From contig NC_014375.1 in NCBI RefSeq assembly GCF_000144605.1, positions 3,381,264 to 3,445,263 on the forward strand: a stretch of 64,000 nt of DNA. Direction: 5' to 3'. Under the pieces are notes generated by a model. The model searched no databases and had not been told where the DNA came from. It saw only the letters and a program-made list of their open reading frames with translations. Both the position numbers and the translations under genes were made by a program. How positions within the stretch are numbered: position 1 is the stretch's first letter; each line of letters opens with the position of its first letter. Below are positions 19,408 through 28,798 of this stretch, piece after piece. This stretch comes from Brevundimonas subvibrioides ATCC 15264. Its GTDB lineage: Bacteria; Pseudomonadota; Alphaproteobacteria; Caulobacterales; Caulobacteraceae.

Positions 19408-20334
19408 ATGGACGAATTCGAACGGCAATCCGAGGAGCGGGGCTGGGCCACGGCGAAGACGCTGGCCGAGGCGCTGCCCTATATCCAGATCTATGATCGC
19501 GAGACCGTGGTCATCAAATACGGCGGCCATGCCATGGGCGAGACGGCCGTGGCGAAACAGTTCGCGGCCGACGTCGTCCTGCTGAAGCTGATGGGGGTGA
19601 ATCCGGTCGTGGTGCACGGCGGCGGGCCCCAGATCAGCGCAATGCTGGACAAGGCGGGCGTGAAGTCGAACTTCGTCGATGGCCTGCGCGTCACCGATCG
19701 CGACACGATGGCGGTGGCCGAGATGGTCCTGTCGGGCGCGGTCAACAAGGAGATCGCCCACTGGATCTCGGTCGCCGGCAAGGAGGCCGACGTGCGCGGC
19801 ATCGGCCTGTCGGGCAAGGACGCCGGCCTGCTGACGGTCGAGAAGACCACCCGCACCAAGCGCGACCCCGACAGCCTGATCGAGCACGAGGTCGACCTGG
19901 GCTTCGTGGGCGAACCCACCAAGGTGGACCCCAAGCTGATCGCCGGCCTGATCGCCTCGGAGACCGACGACTGGGTGCCCGTGATCGCCCCGATCGGCGT
20001 GGCCGACGACGGCCAGACCTACAACGTCAACGCCGACACCGTGGCCGGTGCGGTGGCCGGGTCGCTGCACGCCAAGCGGATGCTGCTGCTGACCGACGTC
20101 AAGGGCGTGATGGACAGGAACGGCGACATCATCCGCCAGATGACACTGTCCGAGGCCCAGGCCCTGATCGACGACGGCACCGCCTCGGGCGGCATGATCC
20201 CCAAGCTTCAGACCGCCATGGCCGCGGTCCGGGCCGGGGTCGAGGCCGTGGTCATCCTCGACGGACGGCGACCGCACGCCATGCTGGTCGAGCTTTTCAC
20301 CGAATACGGCGCGGGGACGCTGGTGAAGGCGTGA
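19408..20334 (+). CDS. argB: Acetylglutamate kinase
   Basis: This 308-residue amino-acid kinase phosphorylates N-acetyl-L-glutamate, the second step of arginine synthesis. Diagnostic segments are [12 protein letters not shown] near residue 32, [14 protein letters not shown], the [14 protein letters not shown] substrate/ATP region and [13 protein letters not shown]. The frame is open far upstream, but family similarity begins at the ATG at 19408. No Shine-Dalgarno sequence precedes it, so it may be leaderless. Its stop overlaps the GTG of the HAD gene (GTGA at 20331-20334), starting a tight argB-HAD-dapD operon. Confidence 0.95.
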   Translation: MDEFERQSEERGWATAKTLAEALPYIQIYDRETVVIKYGGHAMGETAVAKQFAADVVLLKLMGVNPVVVHGGGPQISAMLDKAGVKSNFVDGLRVTDRDTMAVAEMVLSGAVNKEIAHWISVAGKEADVRGIGLSGKDAGLLTVEKTTRTKRDPDSLIEHEVDLGFVGEPTKVDPKLIAGLIASETDDWVPVIAPIGVADDGQTYNVNADTVAGAVAGSLHAKRMLLLTDVKGVMDRNGDIIRQMTLSEAQALIDDGTASGGMIPKLQTAMAAVRAGVEAVVILDGRRPHAMLVELFTEYGAGTLVKA

Positions 20335-20993
20335 GCATCGACCTGAGCCATGTCGACACCTGGGTCTTCGACCTGGACGACACCCTGTATCCGCGCGAGC
20401 AGGGTGTGATGGGTCTGGTCCAGGGTCGGATCAACGCCTTCATGGTCGACGCCGTGGGTCTGCCCGCCGACGAGGCCCGCGTGCTGCAAAAGCAGTTCCT
20501 GAACGAGCACGGGACCACCCTGGCCGGCCTGATGGCGAACTATGCCGTCGATCCCGAGCGCTTCCTGCGCGAGGTGCACGACGTTCCGCTGGATAGCCTG
20601 GAGCCCAATCCCCGGCTCGACGCCGTCCTGGCCGGCCTACCGGGCAAGAAGTACGTGCTGACCAACGGTGCCCGCTTCCACGCGGCCCGCGTGCTGGAGC
20701 GGATCGGTATCACTGCCCGCTTCGACGGGGTCTTCGCCATCGAGGACATGGACCTGACGCCCAAGCCGGCCCCCTCCACCTATCGCCGCTTCCTCGACAG
20801 GTTCGGGGCCGATCCGCATCGCGCCGTCTTCTTCGAGGACACGCCCCGCAACCTGGCCCCCGCCAAGGCCCTGGGCATGGCGACGGTTCTGATCGGGGAC
20901 GGCCATGGCCACGAGATCGGCGACTGGGTCGACGCCACCGCCCCCGACCTGCTCGACTTCCTGAACCCCCTCTCGCTGAAGGATGCCGCATGA
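20331..20993 (+). CDS. HAD-family pyrimidine 5'-nucleotidase
   Basis: A 220-residue haloacid dehalogenase-type phosphatase. The nucleophile motif is [10 protein letters not shown] near residue 12. Motif II is [19 protein letters not shown], the lysine motif is TPKPAPSTY, and motif III is [17 protein letters not shown]. The layout matches the SDT1/PPM-type pyrimidine 5'-nucleotidases that dephosphorylate UMP or CMP. The GTG start overlaps the argB stop, and its own stop overlaps the ATG of dapD (ATGA at 20990-20993). The link to arginine and lysine synthesis is positional only. Soluble cytoplasmic protein; the natural substrate is not certain. Confidence 0.85.
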   Translation: MSIDLSHVDTWVFDLDDTLYPREQGVMGLVQGRINAFMVDAVGLPADEARVLQKQFLNEHGTTLAGLMANYAVDPERFLREVHDVPLDSLEPNPRLDAVLAGLPGKKYVLTNGARFHAARVLERIGITARFDGVFAIEDMDLTPKPAPSTYRRFLDRFGADPHRAVFFEDTPRNLAPAKALGMATVLIGDGHGHEIGDWVDATAPDLLDFLNPLSLKDAA

Positions 20994-21847
20994 CCGACCC
21001 CGCCGCCCTCGAAGCCGCGATCGAATCCGCCTGGGAGGCGCGCACCGAGCTGACGCCCGCCACCGGCGGCGAGACCCGCAAGGCGGTCGAGACCGCCATC
21101 GCCATGCTGGATTCCGGCCAGGCGCGGGTAGCGTCCCGCGGCGAGGACGGCACCTGGACGACGCATCAGTGGCTCAAGAAGGCCGTGCTGCTGTCGTTCC
21201 GGCTGAACGACAACGAGATCATGCGGGGCGGCGATCGGGGCCTGTCCTCGCCCGCCCCGGGGGTCGGCCCCTGGTACGACAAGGTGCCGAACAAGTTCGG
21301 CGACTGGACCGGCAACGACTTCAGGGAAGCGGGCTTCCGGGCCGTGCCGGGATCGATTGTGCGCAAGGGGGCCTTCGTCGGCCGGAACGTCGTCCTGATG
21401 CCCAGCTTCGTGAACATCGGGGCCTATGTCGATGACGGCTCCATGGTCGACGGCTGGGCCACGGTCGGGTCCTGCGCCCAGATCGGCAAGAATGTGCACC
21501 TGTCGGGCGGCGTCGGCATCGGCGGGGTCCTGGAACCGCTTCAGGCCAATCCCACCATCATCGAGGACAACTGCTTCATCGGCGCGCGGTCGGAGGTGGT
21601 CGAGGGCGTGATCGTGCGCGAGGGCGCGGTCCTGGCCATGGGCGTCTACATCTCGTCCTCGACCAAGATCGTGGACCGGGCGACGGGCGAGGTCCTGCGC
21701 GGCGAGGTCCCGGCGTATTCCGTCGTGGTGCCGGGTGCCCTGCCCGACCCCAACGGAGGTCCGTCGCTGTACTGCGCCGTGATCGTCAAGCGCGTCGACG
21801 CCCAGACCCGCGCCAAGACGGCCGTCAACGAGCTGCTGCGGGACTAA
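20990..21847 (+). CDS. dapD: 2,3,4,5-tetrahydropyridine-2,6-dicarboxylate N-succinyltransferase
   Basis: This 285-residue enzyme transfers succinyl from succinyl-CoA to tetrahydrodipicolinate in the lysine/diaminopimelate pathway. The N-terminal helical domain is followed by left-handed beta-helix hexapeptide repeats: [40 protein letters not shown], and [19 protein letters not shown]. Full length for the family. Translation is coupled to the HAD gene by ATGA. The product feeds peptidoglycan synthesis. Confidence 0.96.
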   Translation: MTDPAALEAAIESAWEARTELTPATGGETRKAVETAIAMLDSGQARVASRGEDGTWTTHQWLKKAVLLSFRLNDNEIMRGGDRGLSSPAPGVGPWYDKVPNKFGDWTGNDFREAGFRAVPGSIVRKGAFVGRNVVLMPSFVNIGAYVDDGSMVDGWATVGSCAQIGKNVHLSGGVGIGGVLEPLQANPTIIEDNCFIGARSEVVEGVIVREGAVLAMGVYISSSTKIVDRATGEVLRGEVPAYSVVVPGALPDPNGGPSLYCAVIVKRVDAQTRAKTAVNELLRD

Positions 21848-21871
21848 GCCCTCGCTCGGCGACCGGGCGGT

Positions 21872-22477
21872 CTAGCCGGCGCGCGGCGTCCTGCGTCGCG
21901 GGTTCCTGACCGGACGGGCTTCGACAGGGCCTTCCCTGTCGGGTTCCTCGGCGGGGGCCGTCAGGCGAAGCCGGGTATTGCCCACCTTCAGACGACCGCC
22001 TTCCAGAGCCCGCCAGTCCGCGCCCAGCCGGACGGCCGCCTCCAGGGTGTCCAGCATGTCCGGGCCCCCGCCGGCCATCAGGACGGTCTGCAACCGCGCA
22101 CAGTCGGCCAGAAGCGCCGCCGCAGCCTGCACCTCGGCGTCCCCCGAGCGGCCGATGTCCGCCAGGGTGCCATAGCGCCAGCCGGCTTCGGGAGGCCTGT
22201 CGACCAGCAGCGCCCAGCGGGCTTCCGGCGCGAGGTGGTCGCCCAGAAACGTCCACGATCGGCCCCGGGGCGCTCGCCGATAATGCCCATGGACCGTGGG
22301 CAGGCCGTGACTGGCATAGACGTCCAGTGCGGTCCGTTCGATCCGCGTCAGCAGGTCAGATCCCGGGCGCGGCACCCGCCCGACCGTCTCCCAGAGGTCG
22401 GGCTCGACCGGCCTGTCGGCCCTGGAACCGGCGCGACCGCGATACGCACCCAGGCGGCGGAACAGGTCGCGCCACAT
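21872..22477 (-). CDS. Hypothetical protein
   Basis: A 201-residue protein of no recognised family. The N-terminus is basic (MWRDLFRRLGAYRGRAGSRAD) and the centre is mixed alpha/beta (TALDVYASHGLPTVHGHYR; RWALLVDRPPEAGWRYGTLAD). A helical stretch follows (AEVQAAAALLADCARLQTVL), and the tail is Arg/Pro-rich and disordered. Codon use is consistent with its neighbours. It begins 11 bases after the stop of the polysaccharide export gene on the same strand, so co-transcription is likely. Confidence 0.65.
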   Translation of the reverse strand: MWRDLFRRLGAYRGRAGSRADRPVEPDLWETVGRVPRPGSDLLTRIERTALDVYASHGLPTVHGHYRRAPRGRSWTFLGDHLAPEARWALLVDRPPEAGWRYGTLADIGRSGDAEVQAAAALLADCARLQTVLMAGGGPDMLDTLEAAVRLGADWRALEGGRLKVGNTRLRLTAPAEEPDREGPVEARPVRNPRRRTPRAG

Positions 22478-22488
22478 GCCGACGGTCC

Positions 22489-23637
22489 TTAGTTGGTGGT
22501 CAGGGTGCTCGTCACGGACAGATCGTAGACGACGCGGGTCACCTGCTGGATCAGACCGAAGAACTTGCTGACCTCGGCCGACAGGGCGCGCGGGGCATAG
22601 ATGATGTCCTCGGGCTGGATCACGAACGTGCCCGCCGTGAACAGCCCCTCCCCTTCTTCCAGGTTCAGGCGATAGATGACCGGCACGCCCCGGATGGTGG
22701 CAGGCTGGGTCACGCCCAGGGCCTGGGCGACTTCCGGCCGTTCGAAGCGGAAGATCATGACGGATCGTGCATTGGCCGCACCGTCGTTCAGCCCGCCGGC
22801 CCGGCTCAGGGCGTCGGCCAGGGTGGTTTCACCGGCCGGCATGTCGACGAGGGTGATGGCGTTGACCGCACCGAACGTCCGGTAACGACGGGGCACATAG
22901 GACAGGCTGACCAGATCGCCGCGCTGTAGTCTGATGTTCTCGGCAAAATCGGAGGACACGGCCGTCAACGGGGCCGAGAACGTCTGGTCCCCACGCCGGA
23001 GGTCGACGCGGACGTCCTGGGCCGGACGGGGCGAGCCGCCTGCTGCGGCCAGCACGTCCAGAATGGTGGCGGCGTTGACCGACAGGGGCTTGCGGCCGGG
23101 GCTGCGCACCTCCCCCAGGACCGTCACGGTGTTGGAGGCGTTCTCGGACAGGACGACGCTGACCTGGGGGTTTCCGACCTTGCCGACCAGGGCGCGCCGG
23201 ATGGCGGCGGCGGCCTCGCTGGTGGTCAGCCCGGCCACACGCACGGCACCGGCGTAGGGCACCGTGACCGCGCCCGCGCGGTCGACGGTGGCCGCGGGCA
23301 GGGCCTGGCCGCCGGAGCGCACGTTGGTGCTGGATCCGCCGCCGCCGAACAGCGCGCCGCTCGGTTCGAAGACCGACACGATCAGCTGGTCGCCCTCGCC
23401 GATGATGTCGACCGGCTGGGTGCTGGCGGCCGCAGCGAGAGAGCCGCCATAGGGTGCAGCCGTCGCCTTGATCCGTTCGGCCACGGCATAGTCCAGCGGC
23501 ACGATCGCATAGGACGCACCGTCGGCATCCGCCATGGCCCCTTGATCGATGGCACGACCCGACGGTCCGTCACGCGGCACGGTCGAGCAGCCGCCGAGGG
23601 TGGCGAGGATCAGCACGGCAAGCACGGAGTGTTTCAT
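22489..23637 (-). CDS. Polysaccharide export outer-membrane lipoprotein (OPX/Wza type)
   Basis: A 382-residue lipoprotein that would form or gate the outer-membrane channel for an exported polysaccharide. The signal peptide MKHSVLAVLILATLGGC ends in a lipobox with Cys17 as the lipidated residue. The Poly_export domain (DIIGEGDQLIVSVFEPSGALF, then VTVPYAGAVRVAGLTTSEA) and SLBB-type beta-grasp repeats (VTVLGEVRSPGRKPLSV; FGAVNAITLVDMPAGETT) follow. The C-terminus has a hydrophobic/amphipathic helix (FFGLIQQVTRVVYDL) as expected for the OM-spanning segment. It may serve the glycan cluster ending 3 kb away, or holdfast or another capsule. No inner-membrane Wzc-like gene is adjacent. Confidence 0.88.
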   Translation of the reverse strand: MKHSVLAVLILATLGGCSTVPRDGPSGRAIDQGAMADADGASYAIVPLDYAVAERIKATAAPYGGSLAAAASTQPVDIIGEGDQLIVSVFEPSGALFGGGGSSTNVRSGGQALPAATVDRAGAVTVPYAGAVRVAGLTTSEAAAAIRRALVGKVGNPQVSVVLSENASNTVTVLGEVRSPGRKPLSVNAATILDVLAAAGGSPRPAQDVRVDLRRGDQTFSAPLTAVSSDFAENIRLQRGDLVSLSYVPRRYRTFGAVNAITLVDMPAGETTLADALSRAGGLNDGAANARSVMIFRFERPEVAQALGVTQPATIRGVPVIYRLNLEEGEGLFTAGTFVIQPEDIIYAPRALSAEVSKFFGLIQQVTRVVYDLSVTSTLTTN

Positions 23638-23754
23638 GGGACCCACTTCAGACAGACACCGGGTGCTTACCGGCCTTTGGGCAGCACGACTAGAGTGCGC
23701 GCGCTTCTGGCCTCGGCGGATGACACCGCCGGAGCCATCGGGCACAAGGCGACG

Positions 23755-25632
23755 ATGCCCGCCGACTCACCCACCACAGCGCCCGGCCTCGACGCCGCGC
23801 GCCAGACGCTGGAGCGGGTGTGGGGCCATGCGGACTTTCGCGGCCTGCAGGCCCGGGTCGTCACCGAGATCATGGCCGGCCGCGACGTTCTGGCAGTGCT
23901 GCCGACCGGCGGGGGCAAGAGCGTCTGCTACCAGATCCCGGCCATCCTGCGTCCCGGCCTGGGTCTGGTCGTGTCGCCCCTGATCGCGCTGATGACCGAC
24001 CAGGTCGAGGCGCTGAAGCAGCAGGGCGTGGCTGCCGCGCGGCTGGATTCGGGCCTGTCCCTGGACGAGCGGTCCAGCGTGCTGCGCGCCGCCGGTTCCG
24101 GCGACCTGGACCTGCTGTACGTTTCGCCGGAAGGCCTGGCCTCGGGGGCCCTGCTGGACCGGTTGCGCGACCTGCCCCTGTCGCTGATCGCGATCGACGA
24201 GGCCCACTGTGTCAGCCAGTGGGGCCACGATTTCCGGCCGGACTACCGGACGCTGGGCCGGCTGTCGGAGTTCTTCCCCGGCGTGCCCCGCATCGCCGTG
24301 ACGGCGACGGCCGACGCCAGGACCCGCGACGACATCCTGGCCTCCCTGCACCTGGAGCATGCGAGCGTCTTCGTCGACAGCTTCGCCCGTCCGAACCTGC
24401 AGCTGTCTGCGGTCCGCAAGGAGAGCGCCTCGCGCGCCAGAACCGACGCCCACGTCATCGAGCTGGTCCGCGCCCGGCGGGGGCAGTCGGGCGTGGTCTA
24501 TTGCGGCAGCCGCGATGGCTGCGAACGCGTCGCCGACGCCCTGACCTCGGCCGGCACCAACGCCATCGCCTATCACGCCGGCATGCCGGGGCCGGAGCGC
24601 GACCGCCGTCTGGCCCGCTTCCTGGCGGAAGAGGGTGCCGTGATGGTGGCGACCATCGCCTTCGGCATGGGGGTGGACAAGGCGGACGTCCGGTTCGTCA
24701 TCCACGCCGATCCGCCGGGCAGTCTCGAGGCCTACTGGCAGGAGATCGGCCGGGCGGGCCGTGACGGCGAACCGGCCGAGGGCATCACCCTGTATGGCCC
24801 GTCCGACATCGCCTGGACACTGCGCCGGCTGGAGACCCGCCCCATGGCCGAGGAGGTCAAGGCGGTCCAGACGCGGAAAGCGCGCCAGCTGTTCGCCATG
24901 CTGGACGGCGCGATCTGTCGCCCCCAGGCCGTGCGCCGCTATTTCGGCGAGACCGATGCCGGGCCGTGCGGGGTGTGCGACGTCTGCGCCGATCCGCCCG
25001 CCCTCTACGACGCCACCGTTCCCGCCCAGAAGGCCCTGGCCGCGGTGCAGCGGCTGGGCGGCCGGTTTGGACGCGGGCGGATCGTGGATCACCTGCTGGG
25101 CAAGACGAAGGATGTCCAGCCGTGGGAACAGGCCCTGTCGACCTGGGGCATCGGCAAGGACATCGCCGCCGCCGGCTGGCGCGACATCGTCGACCACCTG
25201 CTGTTCGAGGGGCTGCTGCTGGAAGACCCCAATGACGGCAAGCCGCTGGTCGGACTGGGCGATGCCGAGGCCGTGCGCGCCGTCTACAAGGGCGAGCGGT
25301 CGATCGAGGTGCGGCGCACCCCGCCCGGCTTCGAGGCGTCAAGCCGGTCGGGCAGTCCCCGGGCCCGGACCCGCAATGACCGGAACGCCGCCGTCGAGGC
25401 GCTGGACGCCGACGTGCGGGCACGGTTCGAGACGCTACGGGCCTGGCGGCGCGACCGCGCGGCCGAACAGCATGTGCCGCCCTATGTGATCTTTCAGGAC
25501 AAGACCCTGCTCGAGATCGCGCAGCGTGAACCGGGGTCTCTGGACGCCCTGGCGGCGATTTCCGGCGTCGGACAGTCCAAGATCGATCGCTACGGCAAGG
25601 GCGTGCTGGAGGCCCTGACCACCGGGGTCTAG
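23755..25632 (+). CDS. recQ: ATP-dependent DNA helicase RecQ
   Basis: A 625-residue 3'-5' DNA helicase for recombination and fork repair. Walker A TGGGKS is at residues 51-56, Walker B DEAH at 148-151, and an arginine-finger region lies at YWQEIGRAGRDG. The RQC zinc site has Cys388, Cys405, Cys408 and Cys411. A C-terminal HRDC domain follows (about 545-620; TLLEIAQREPGSLDALAAISGVG). The ATG at 23755 is chosen because family similarity begins a few residues later; the frame is open to 23542 over the divergent lipoprotein gene. Its stop codon shares a CTAG with the convergent hpt stop. Confidence 0.93.
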   Translation: MPADSPTTAPGLDAARQTLERVWGHADFRGLQARVVTEIMAGRDVLAVLPTGGGKSVCYQIPAILRPGLGLVVSPLIALMTDQVEALKQQGVAAARLDSGLSLDERSSVLRAAGSGDLDLLYVSPEGLASGALLDRLRDLPLSLIAIDEAHCVSQWGHDFRPDYRTLGRLSEFFPGVPRIAVTATADARTRDDILASLHLEHASVFVDSFARPNLQLSAVRKESASRARTDAHVIELVRARRGQSGVVYCGSRDGCERVADALTSAGTNAIAYHAGMPGPERDRRLARFLAEEGAVMVATIAFGMGVDKADVRFVIHADPPGSLEAYWQEIGRAGRDGEPAEGITLYGPSDIAWTLRRLETRPMAEEVKAVQTRKARQLFAMLDGAICRPQAVRRYFGETDAGPCGVCDVCADPPALYDATVPAQKALAAVQRLGGRFGRGRIVDHLLGKTKDVQPWEQALSTWGIGKDIAAAGWRDIVDHLLFEGLLLEDPNDGKPLVGLGDAEAVRAVYKGERSIEVRRTPPGFEASSRSGSPRARTRNDRNAAVEALDADVRARFETLRAWRRDRAAEQHVPPYVIFQDKTLLEIAQREPGSLDALAAISGVGQSKIDRYGKGVLEALTTGV

Positions 25633-26177
25633 TCCAGGGCGCAGATGTCCGGCAGGCCACGCAGGGCCCCGGCATGATCGAGCCCGTATCCCACCAGGAA
25701 CCGGTTCGGCGCCTCCCAGCCGACGAAATCGGGTTCGGGCGCGCGCGGCAGGGGCCAGGGCTTGCGGGCGAAGACGCAGGTCAGGACCTCGGAGGCCCCC
25801 GCCTCCCGGGCGATGCGGCCGGCTTCGGCGAGGGACAGGCCGGTGTCGAACACGTCGTCCAGGATCAGCACCTTGCGACCCAGCAGCGAGCGCTGGAACG
25901 GGGCATGGACGTCGATACGGCCCCGGCTGGCCTTGTCGTCGCCGTAGGACGCCAGCCACAGGGCGTCGAAGCGGACATTGCGCCCGACCCGCGACAGGGC
26001 CCGTGTCAGGTCGGCGGCAAACCACAGGCCCCCGGTCAGCAGGACCACGGCCACCGTCTCGTCGTCGACGGACGGGGCGATGCGGGCCGCCAGGTCGGCG
26101 ACGACCCGCGCGATCTCCGCCTCGGAGAGCAGGACGGTGGGTGCCGGATCCTTGGACGTCTGCGGGAGGTCAGCCAT
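25629..26177 (-). CDS. hpt: Hypoxanthine phosphoribosyltransferase
   Basis: A 182-residue type I phosphoribosyltransferase for purine salvage (hypoxanthine/guanine plus PRPP). The PRPP loop is KVLILDDVFDTGLSLAEA; ALWLASYGDDKASRGRI provides the flexible loop region; and the C-terminal PDFVGWEAPNRFLVGYGLD matches the purine-binding hood of Hpt (Phe-Val-Val-Gly-Tyr-Gly-Leu-Asp). Its start overlaps the end of the zinc-ribbon gene upstream by 8 bases. Some phosphoribosyltransferase paralogues have other substrates, but the hood motif supports Hpt. Confidence 0.85.
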   Translation of the reverse strand: MADLPQTSKDPAPTVLLSEAEIARVVADLAARIAPSVDDETVAVVLLTGGLWFAADLTRALSRVGRNVRFDALWLASYGDDKASRGRIDVHAPFQRSLLGRKVLILDDVFDTGLSLAEAGRIAREAGASEVLTCVFARKPWPLPRAPEPDFVGWEAPNRFLVGYGLDHAGALRGLPDICALD

Positions 26178-27084
26178 GCGAGGCGGATACCGCCTCGGCC
26201 CCGTGCGTGTCCACGGTGTCGTGATGCTCTTCGACCACGGGCGCGGCGTCGACCGGCTGGGTATGCGCCGCCGGTGCCGCCTCGATCAGGGCCGGGCGAA
26301 GGCCATGCTCGTCGGGCGTGGGAAGCGGCCGTGACCGCGGTGGGGAGCCGTGGCCCGAAGCCGCCGCGGAGCTTTCGCCGTGACCGGCCGGTTCGGACCC
26401 GACGAAGGCCACGCCCACATCGACCCCGTGCGCGCCCGGATCCCGGATCAGGGCGGCGAAGCCCTGCACGCCGCCCGGCAGCACCGGGGCCTCCTCCAGA
26501 CGGATCACGGCATGGCCGATCTCGGCCCCATGATCGTCCAGCAGGGCGACGCGAACGGCGGGGGCCACGATCTCCCGGTCGCGCACATTGCGCAGCGCTC
26601 CGGACACCACGACCGTGTCCGGGCGGTCGGGAAGGGCCTTGGCCGTCACGGCCTCGAACTCCAGGCCCACGGCGTTCACCGGCGATCCGACCATGGCGTA
26701 GGCGGCGGCGGCGCGCGGATACATCTGGACCACATCGACGCGGAACAGCCATCCCGCCCCGATCAGGCCGACGAACAGACTGGCCAGGCCGGCCCAGACC
26801 ACGCCGTGGGTCGCGGCGCGCCGCAGGCGACGCTGCTGTTCGGCCCGGGCGCGGAAGGCCTTGGGCAACTCGGGGGCGGGGGTCTCGGGCGCGACGACCG
26901 GCTCCGGCTCGAAGCTGCGCGCCTCGACCGGCGGCGATGTCTCGGTGGTGAGCTCCAGCGGCTCCTCCACCGTGGCCAGCCAGACGTGGGCGCAGGACTG
27001 GCACCGGACCTTGCGGCCGGTCGGCGGAATCGCGCCGTCGGGCGTGAAATAGCTGGTGGCGCAGGACGGGCAGGTCAGTATCAT
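26170..27084 (-). CDS. Zinc-ribbon (MJ0042-type) membrane protein
   Basis: A 304-residue protein. Residues 1-35 form a zinc ribbon with Cys-Pro-Ser-Cys near residue 5 and Cys-Gln-Ser-Cys near residue 28, typical of the MJ0042/zinc_ribbon_5 family. A Pro/Glu-rich linker follows. One membrane helix near residues 98-118 (VVWAGLASLFVGLIGAGWLF) separates it from a beta-rich DUF3426-like domain (VVSGALRNVRDREIVAPAVRVALLD). The tail is His/Ala/Glu-rich and disordered. In alphaproteobacteria this type of gene commonly sits beside ftsEX, as here (divergent). Function unknown. Confidence 0.8.
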   Translation of the reverse strand: MILTCPSCATSYFTPDGAIPPTGRKVRCQSCAHVWLATVEEPLELTTETSPPVEARSFEPEPVVAPETPAPELPKAFRARAEQQRRLRRAATHGVVWAGLASLFVGLIGAGWLFRVDVVQMYPRAAAAYAMVGSPVNAVGLEFEAVTAKALPDRPDTVVVSGALRNVRDREIVAPAVRVALLDDHGAEIGHAVIRLEEAPVLPGGVQGFAALIRDPGAHGVDVGVAFVGSEPAGHGESSAAASGHGSPPRSRPLPTPDEHGLRPALIEAAPAAHTQPVDAAPVVEEHHDTVDTHGAEAVSASHG

Positions 27085-27158
27085 GGTCGCTGACTGCGAG
27101 GCCGTCGGCCCCCTCCTGTCGGTGCGCCATGCGCTCCGATATCTAACGAAAACAATCG

Positions 27159-27869
27159 ATGCCTCTGTCGCCCCGTCGCGCCGCCGACCCCGCCCCGTCG
27201 CCCGAAACGGTCCGCCTGTCTGCGGTCGGCTTCGGCTATGCGGAGCGGCCCGACGTGCTGCGGGACGTTAACCTCATCTTGCCGCGCGGCTCTTTCCACT
27301 TCCTTACCGGCGCGTCGGGGGCGGGAAAGTCTTCGCTGCTCAAGCTGCTGACCCTGGCCGAGGCCCCGTCATCGGGCTCGATTTCCCTGTTCGGGGACGA
27401 CGTCGGCCGGATTTCGCGCGGCGACCGGCCCGCCTATCGGCGCCGGATGGGGGTGGTGTTCCAGGACTTCCGGCTGCTGGATCACCTCAGCGTCTTCGAC
27501 AATGTCGCGCTGCCCCTGAGACTGCGGGGCCAGAAGCCCGCCGGCTATGCCGGAGATGTCGCCGCGATGCTGGCGTGGGTCGGCCTGTCGGACCGGGCCG
27601 ACGGCCTGCCCGGTGCCCTGTCGGGCGGCGAGAAGCAGCGCCTGGCGATCGCCCGCGCCGTCATGGCGGGGCCCGAACTGATCCTGGCGGACGAACCCAC
27701 CGGCAGCGTCGATCCGGCCATGGCGGAGCGGCTGCTCAAGCTGTTCCAGTCGATGAACCGGATGGGCACGACCATCCTCATCGCCAGCCACGACGAGGCG
27801 CTGGCCCGGGCGTCCGGCGCCCGTCTGCTGCGGCTGGCGGATGGCCGCGTCACGGCGGTGAAGCCATGA
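27159..27869 (+). CDS. ftsE: Cell division ATP-binding protein FtsE
   Basis: The 236-residue ABC ATPase of the FtsEX complex, which acts at the division site to control septal peptidoglycan hydrolysis. Walker A GASGAGKSS is near residues 51-59, the Q-loop is VVFQDFRLLDHLSVFDNVALPLRL, the signature is LSGGEKQRLAIARA and Walker B is LILADEPTGSVD. The Phe-Arg-Leu-Leu Q-loop context and small size are typical of FtsE. The N-terminal 18 residues are a Pro/Arg-rich extension. It overlaps ftsX by 4 bases (ATGA at 27866-27869). Confidence 0.94.
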   Translation: MPLSPRRAADPAPSPETVRLSAVGFGYAERPDVLRDVNLILPRGSFHFLTGASGAGKSSLLKLLTLAEAPSSGSISLFGDDVGRISRGDRPAYRRRMGVVFQDFRLLDHLSVFDNVALPLRLRGQKPAGYAGDVAAMLAWVGLSDRADGLPGALSGGEKQRLAIARAVMAGPELILADEPTGSVDPAMAERLLKLFQSMNRMGTTILIASHDEALARASGARLLRLADGRVTAVKP

Positions 27870-28789
27870 TCCGCTGGTCGACGCTGTTCGGGCCCGGCGC
27901 GCTGCCCAAGCCGGTCCGGCCCGAACGCGGTCTGCTGCCCCGCGACCCGGCCGGCGAGCGGTGGCTGGGGGCCCTGATCGCGGTCCTGTGTTTCCTGGCC
28001 TGCCTGGCCGCCGTCGGGACGATCGCCGCGGACCGCGCCTCCCACGGCTGGGCGCGCGCGCTGCGGGCCGAGGCGACGGTGCAGGTGCGGCCCCGCGTGG
28101 GCGAAACCGGGCCCGCGGCCGCCGCGCGCGCCGCCGAGACCTTGGCCGGCGTCGACGGGGTCGAGGAGGCCCAGGCCATGGACCGCGAGACCGCCGAGGC
28201 CCTTTTGCGTCCCTGGATGGGCGAGGCGGTCCTCGCCGACCTGCCGATTCCCTTCCTGGTCACCGTGCGGCTGGAAACGTCAGCCCCCGCCAGCGCGCTC
28301 AGTCTCAGCCGGGCCCTGGCTCAGGCGGGCATCGACGCCAGCGTCGACGACCACAGCCTGTGGCGCGACGAGGTCGAGCGGTCGGCGGGTCTGATTTCGT
28401 TGCTGGCTCTGGCCGGCTTCCTGGCCACCACCTTCGCCGCCGGCGCGGCCATCGCCTATGCCACGCGCGCGGGTCTGGAGGCACGGCGCGGCGTGATCGA
28501 GACCCTGAGCCTGTCGGGAGCCACCGATGCCAGCATCGTGTGGCTGTTCCAGCGACGGTTCGGCGTTCTCGCCGGCGTCTCGGGCGCGGTCGGCGCCGCG
28601 GTGGCCATCGTCCTCATCGGGGGTCTGCGCGCCCTGGGCGGAGACGCCGGTCTGACCCCGGCCCTGCCGCTGGCCTGGAGCGACGTCGCCCTGCTGGTCT
28701 GTTGCCCTTTTGTCGCCGCTACGGTGGCGCTTGTATCGGCATGGCTGGCGGCGGGCGCGGCCCTTGGCGGGCGGGTCCGGCCTGACTAG
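27866..28789 (+). CDS. ftsX: Cell division protein FtsX
   Basis: The 307-residue membrane partner of FtsE. After a short cytoplasmic N-terminus come a first membrane helix (WLGALIAVLCFLACLAAVGTIA), an extracytoplasmic domain of about 120 residues (AETLAGVDGVEEAQAMDRE), and three further helices (GLISLLALAGFLATTFAAGA; GVLAGVSGAVGAAVAIVLIG; VALLVCCPFVAATVALVSAW). This is the MacB/FtsX topology. The frame is open upstream, but the ATG overlapping the ftsE stop fits the family. It should transmit ATP hydrolysis to a periplasmic hydrolase or regulator. Confidence 0.92.
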   Translation: MIRWSTLFGPGALPKPVRPERGLLPRDPAGERWLGALIAVLCFLACLAAVGTIAADRASHGWARALRAEATVQVRPRVGETGPAAAARAAETLAGVDGVEEAQAMDRETAEALLRPWMGEAVLADLPIPFLVTVRLETSAPASALSLSRALAQAGIDASVDDHSLWRDEVERSAGLISLLALAGFLATTFAAGAAIAYATRAGLEARRGVIETLSLSGATDASIVWLFQRRFGVLAGVSGAVGAAVAIVLIGGLRALGGDAGLTPALPLAWSDVALLVCCPFVAATVALVSAWLAAGAALGGRVRPD

Positions 28790-28798
28790 AGATAAGGC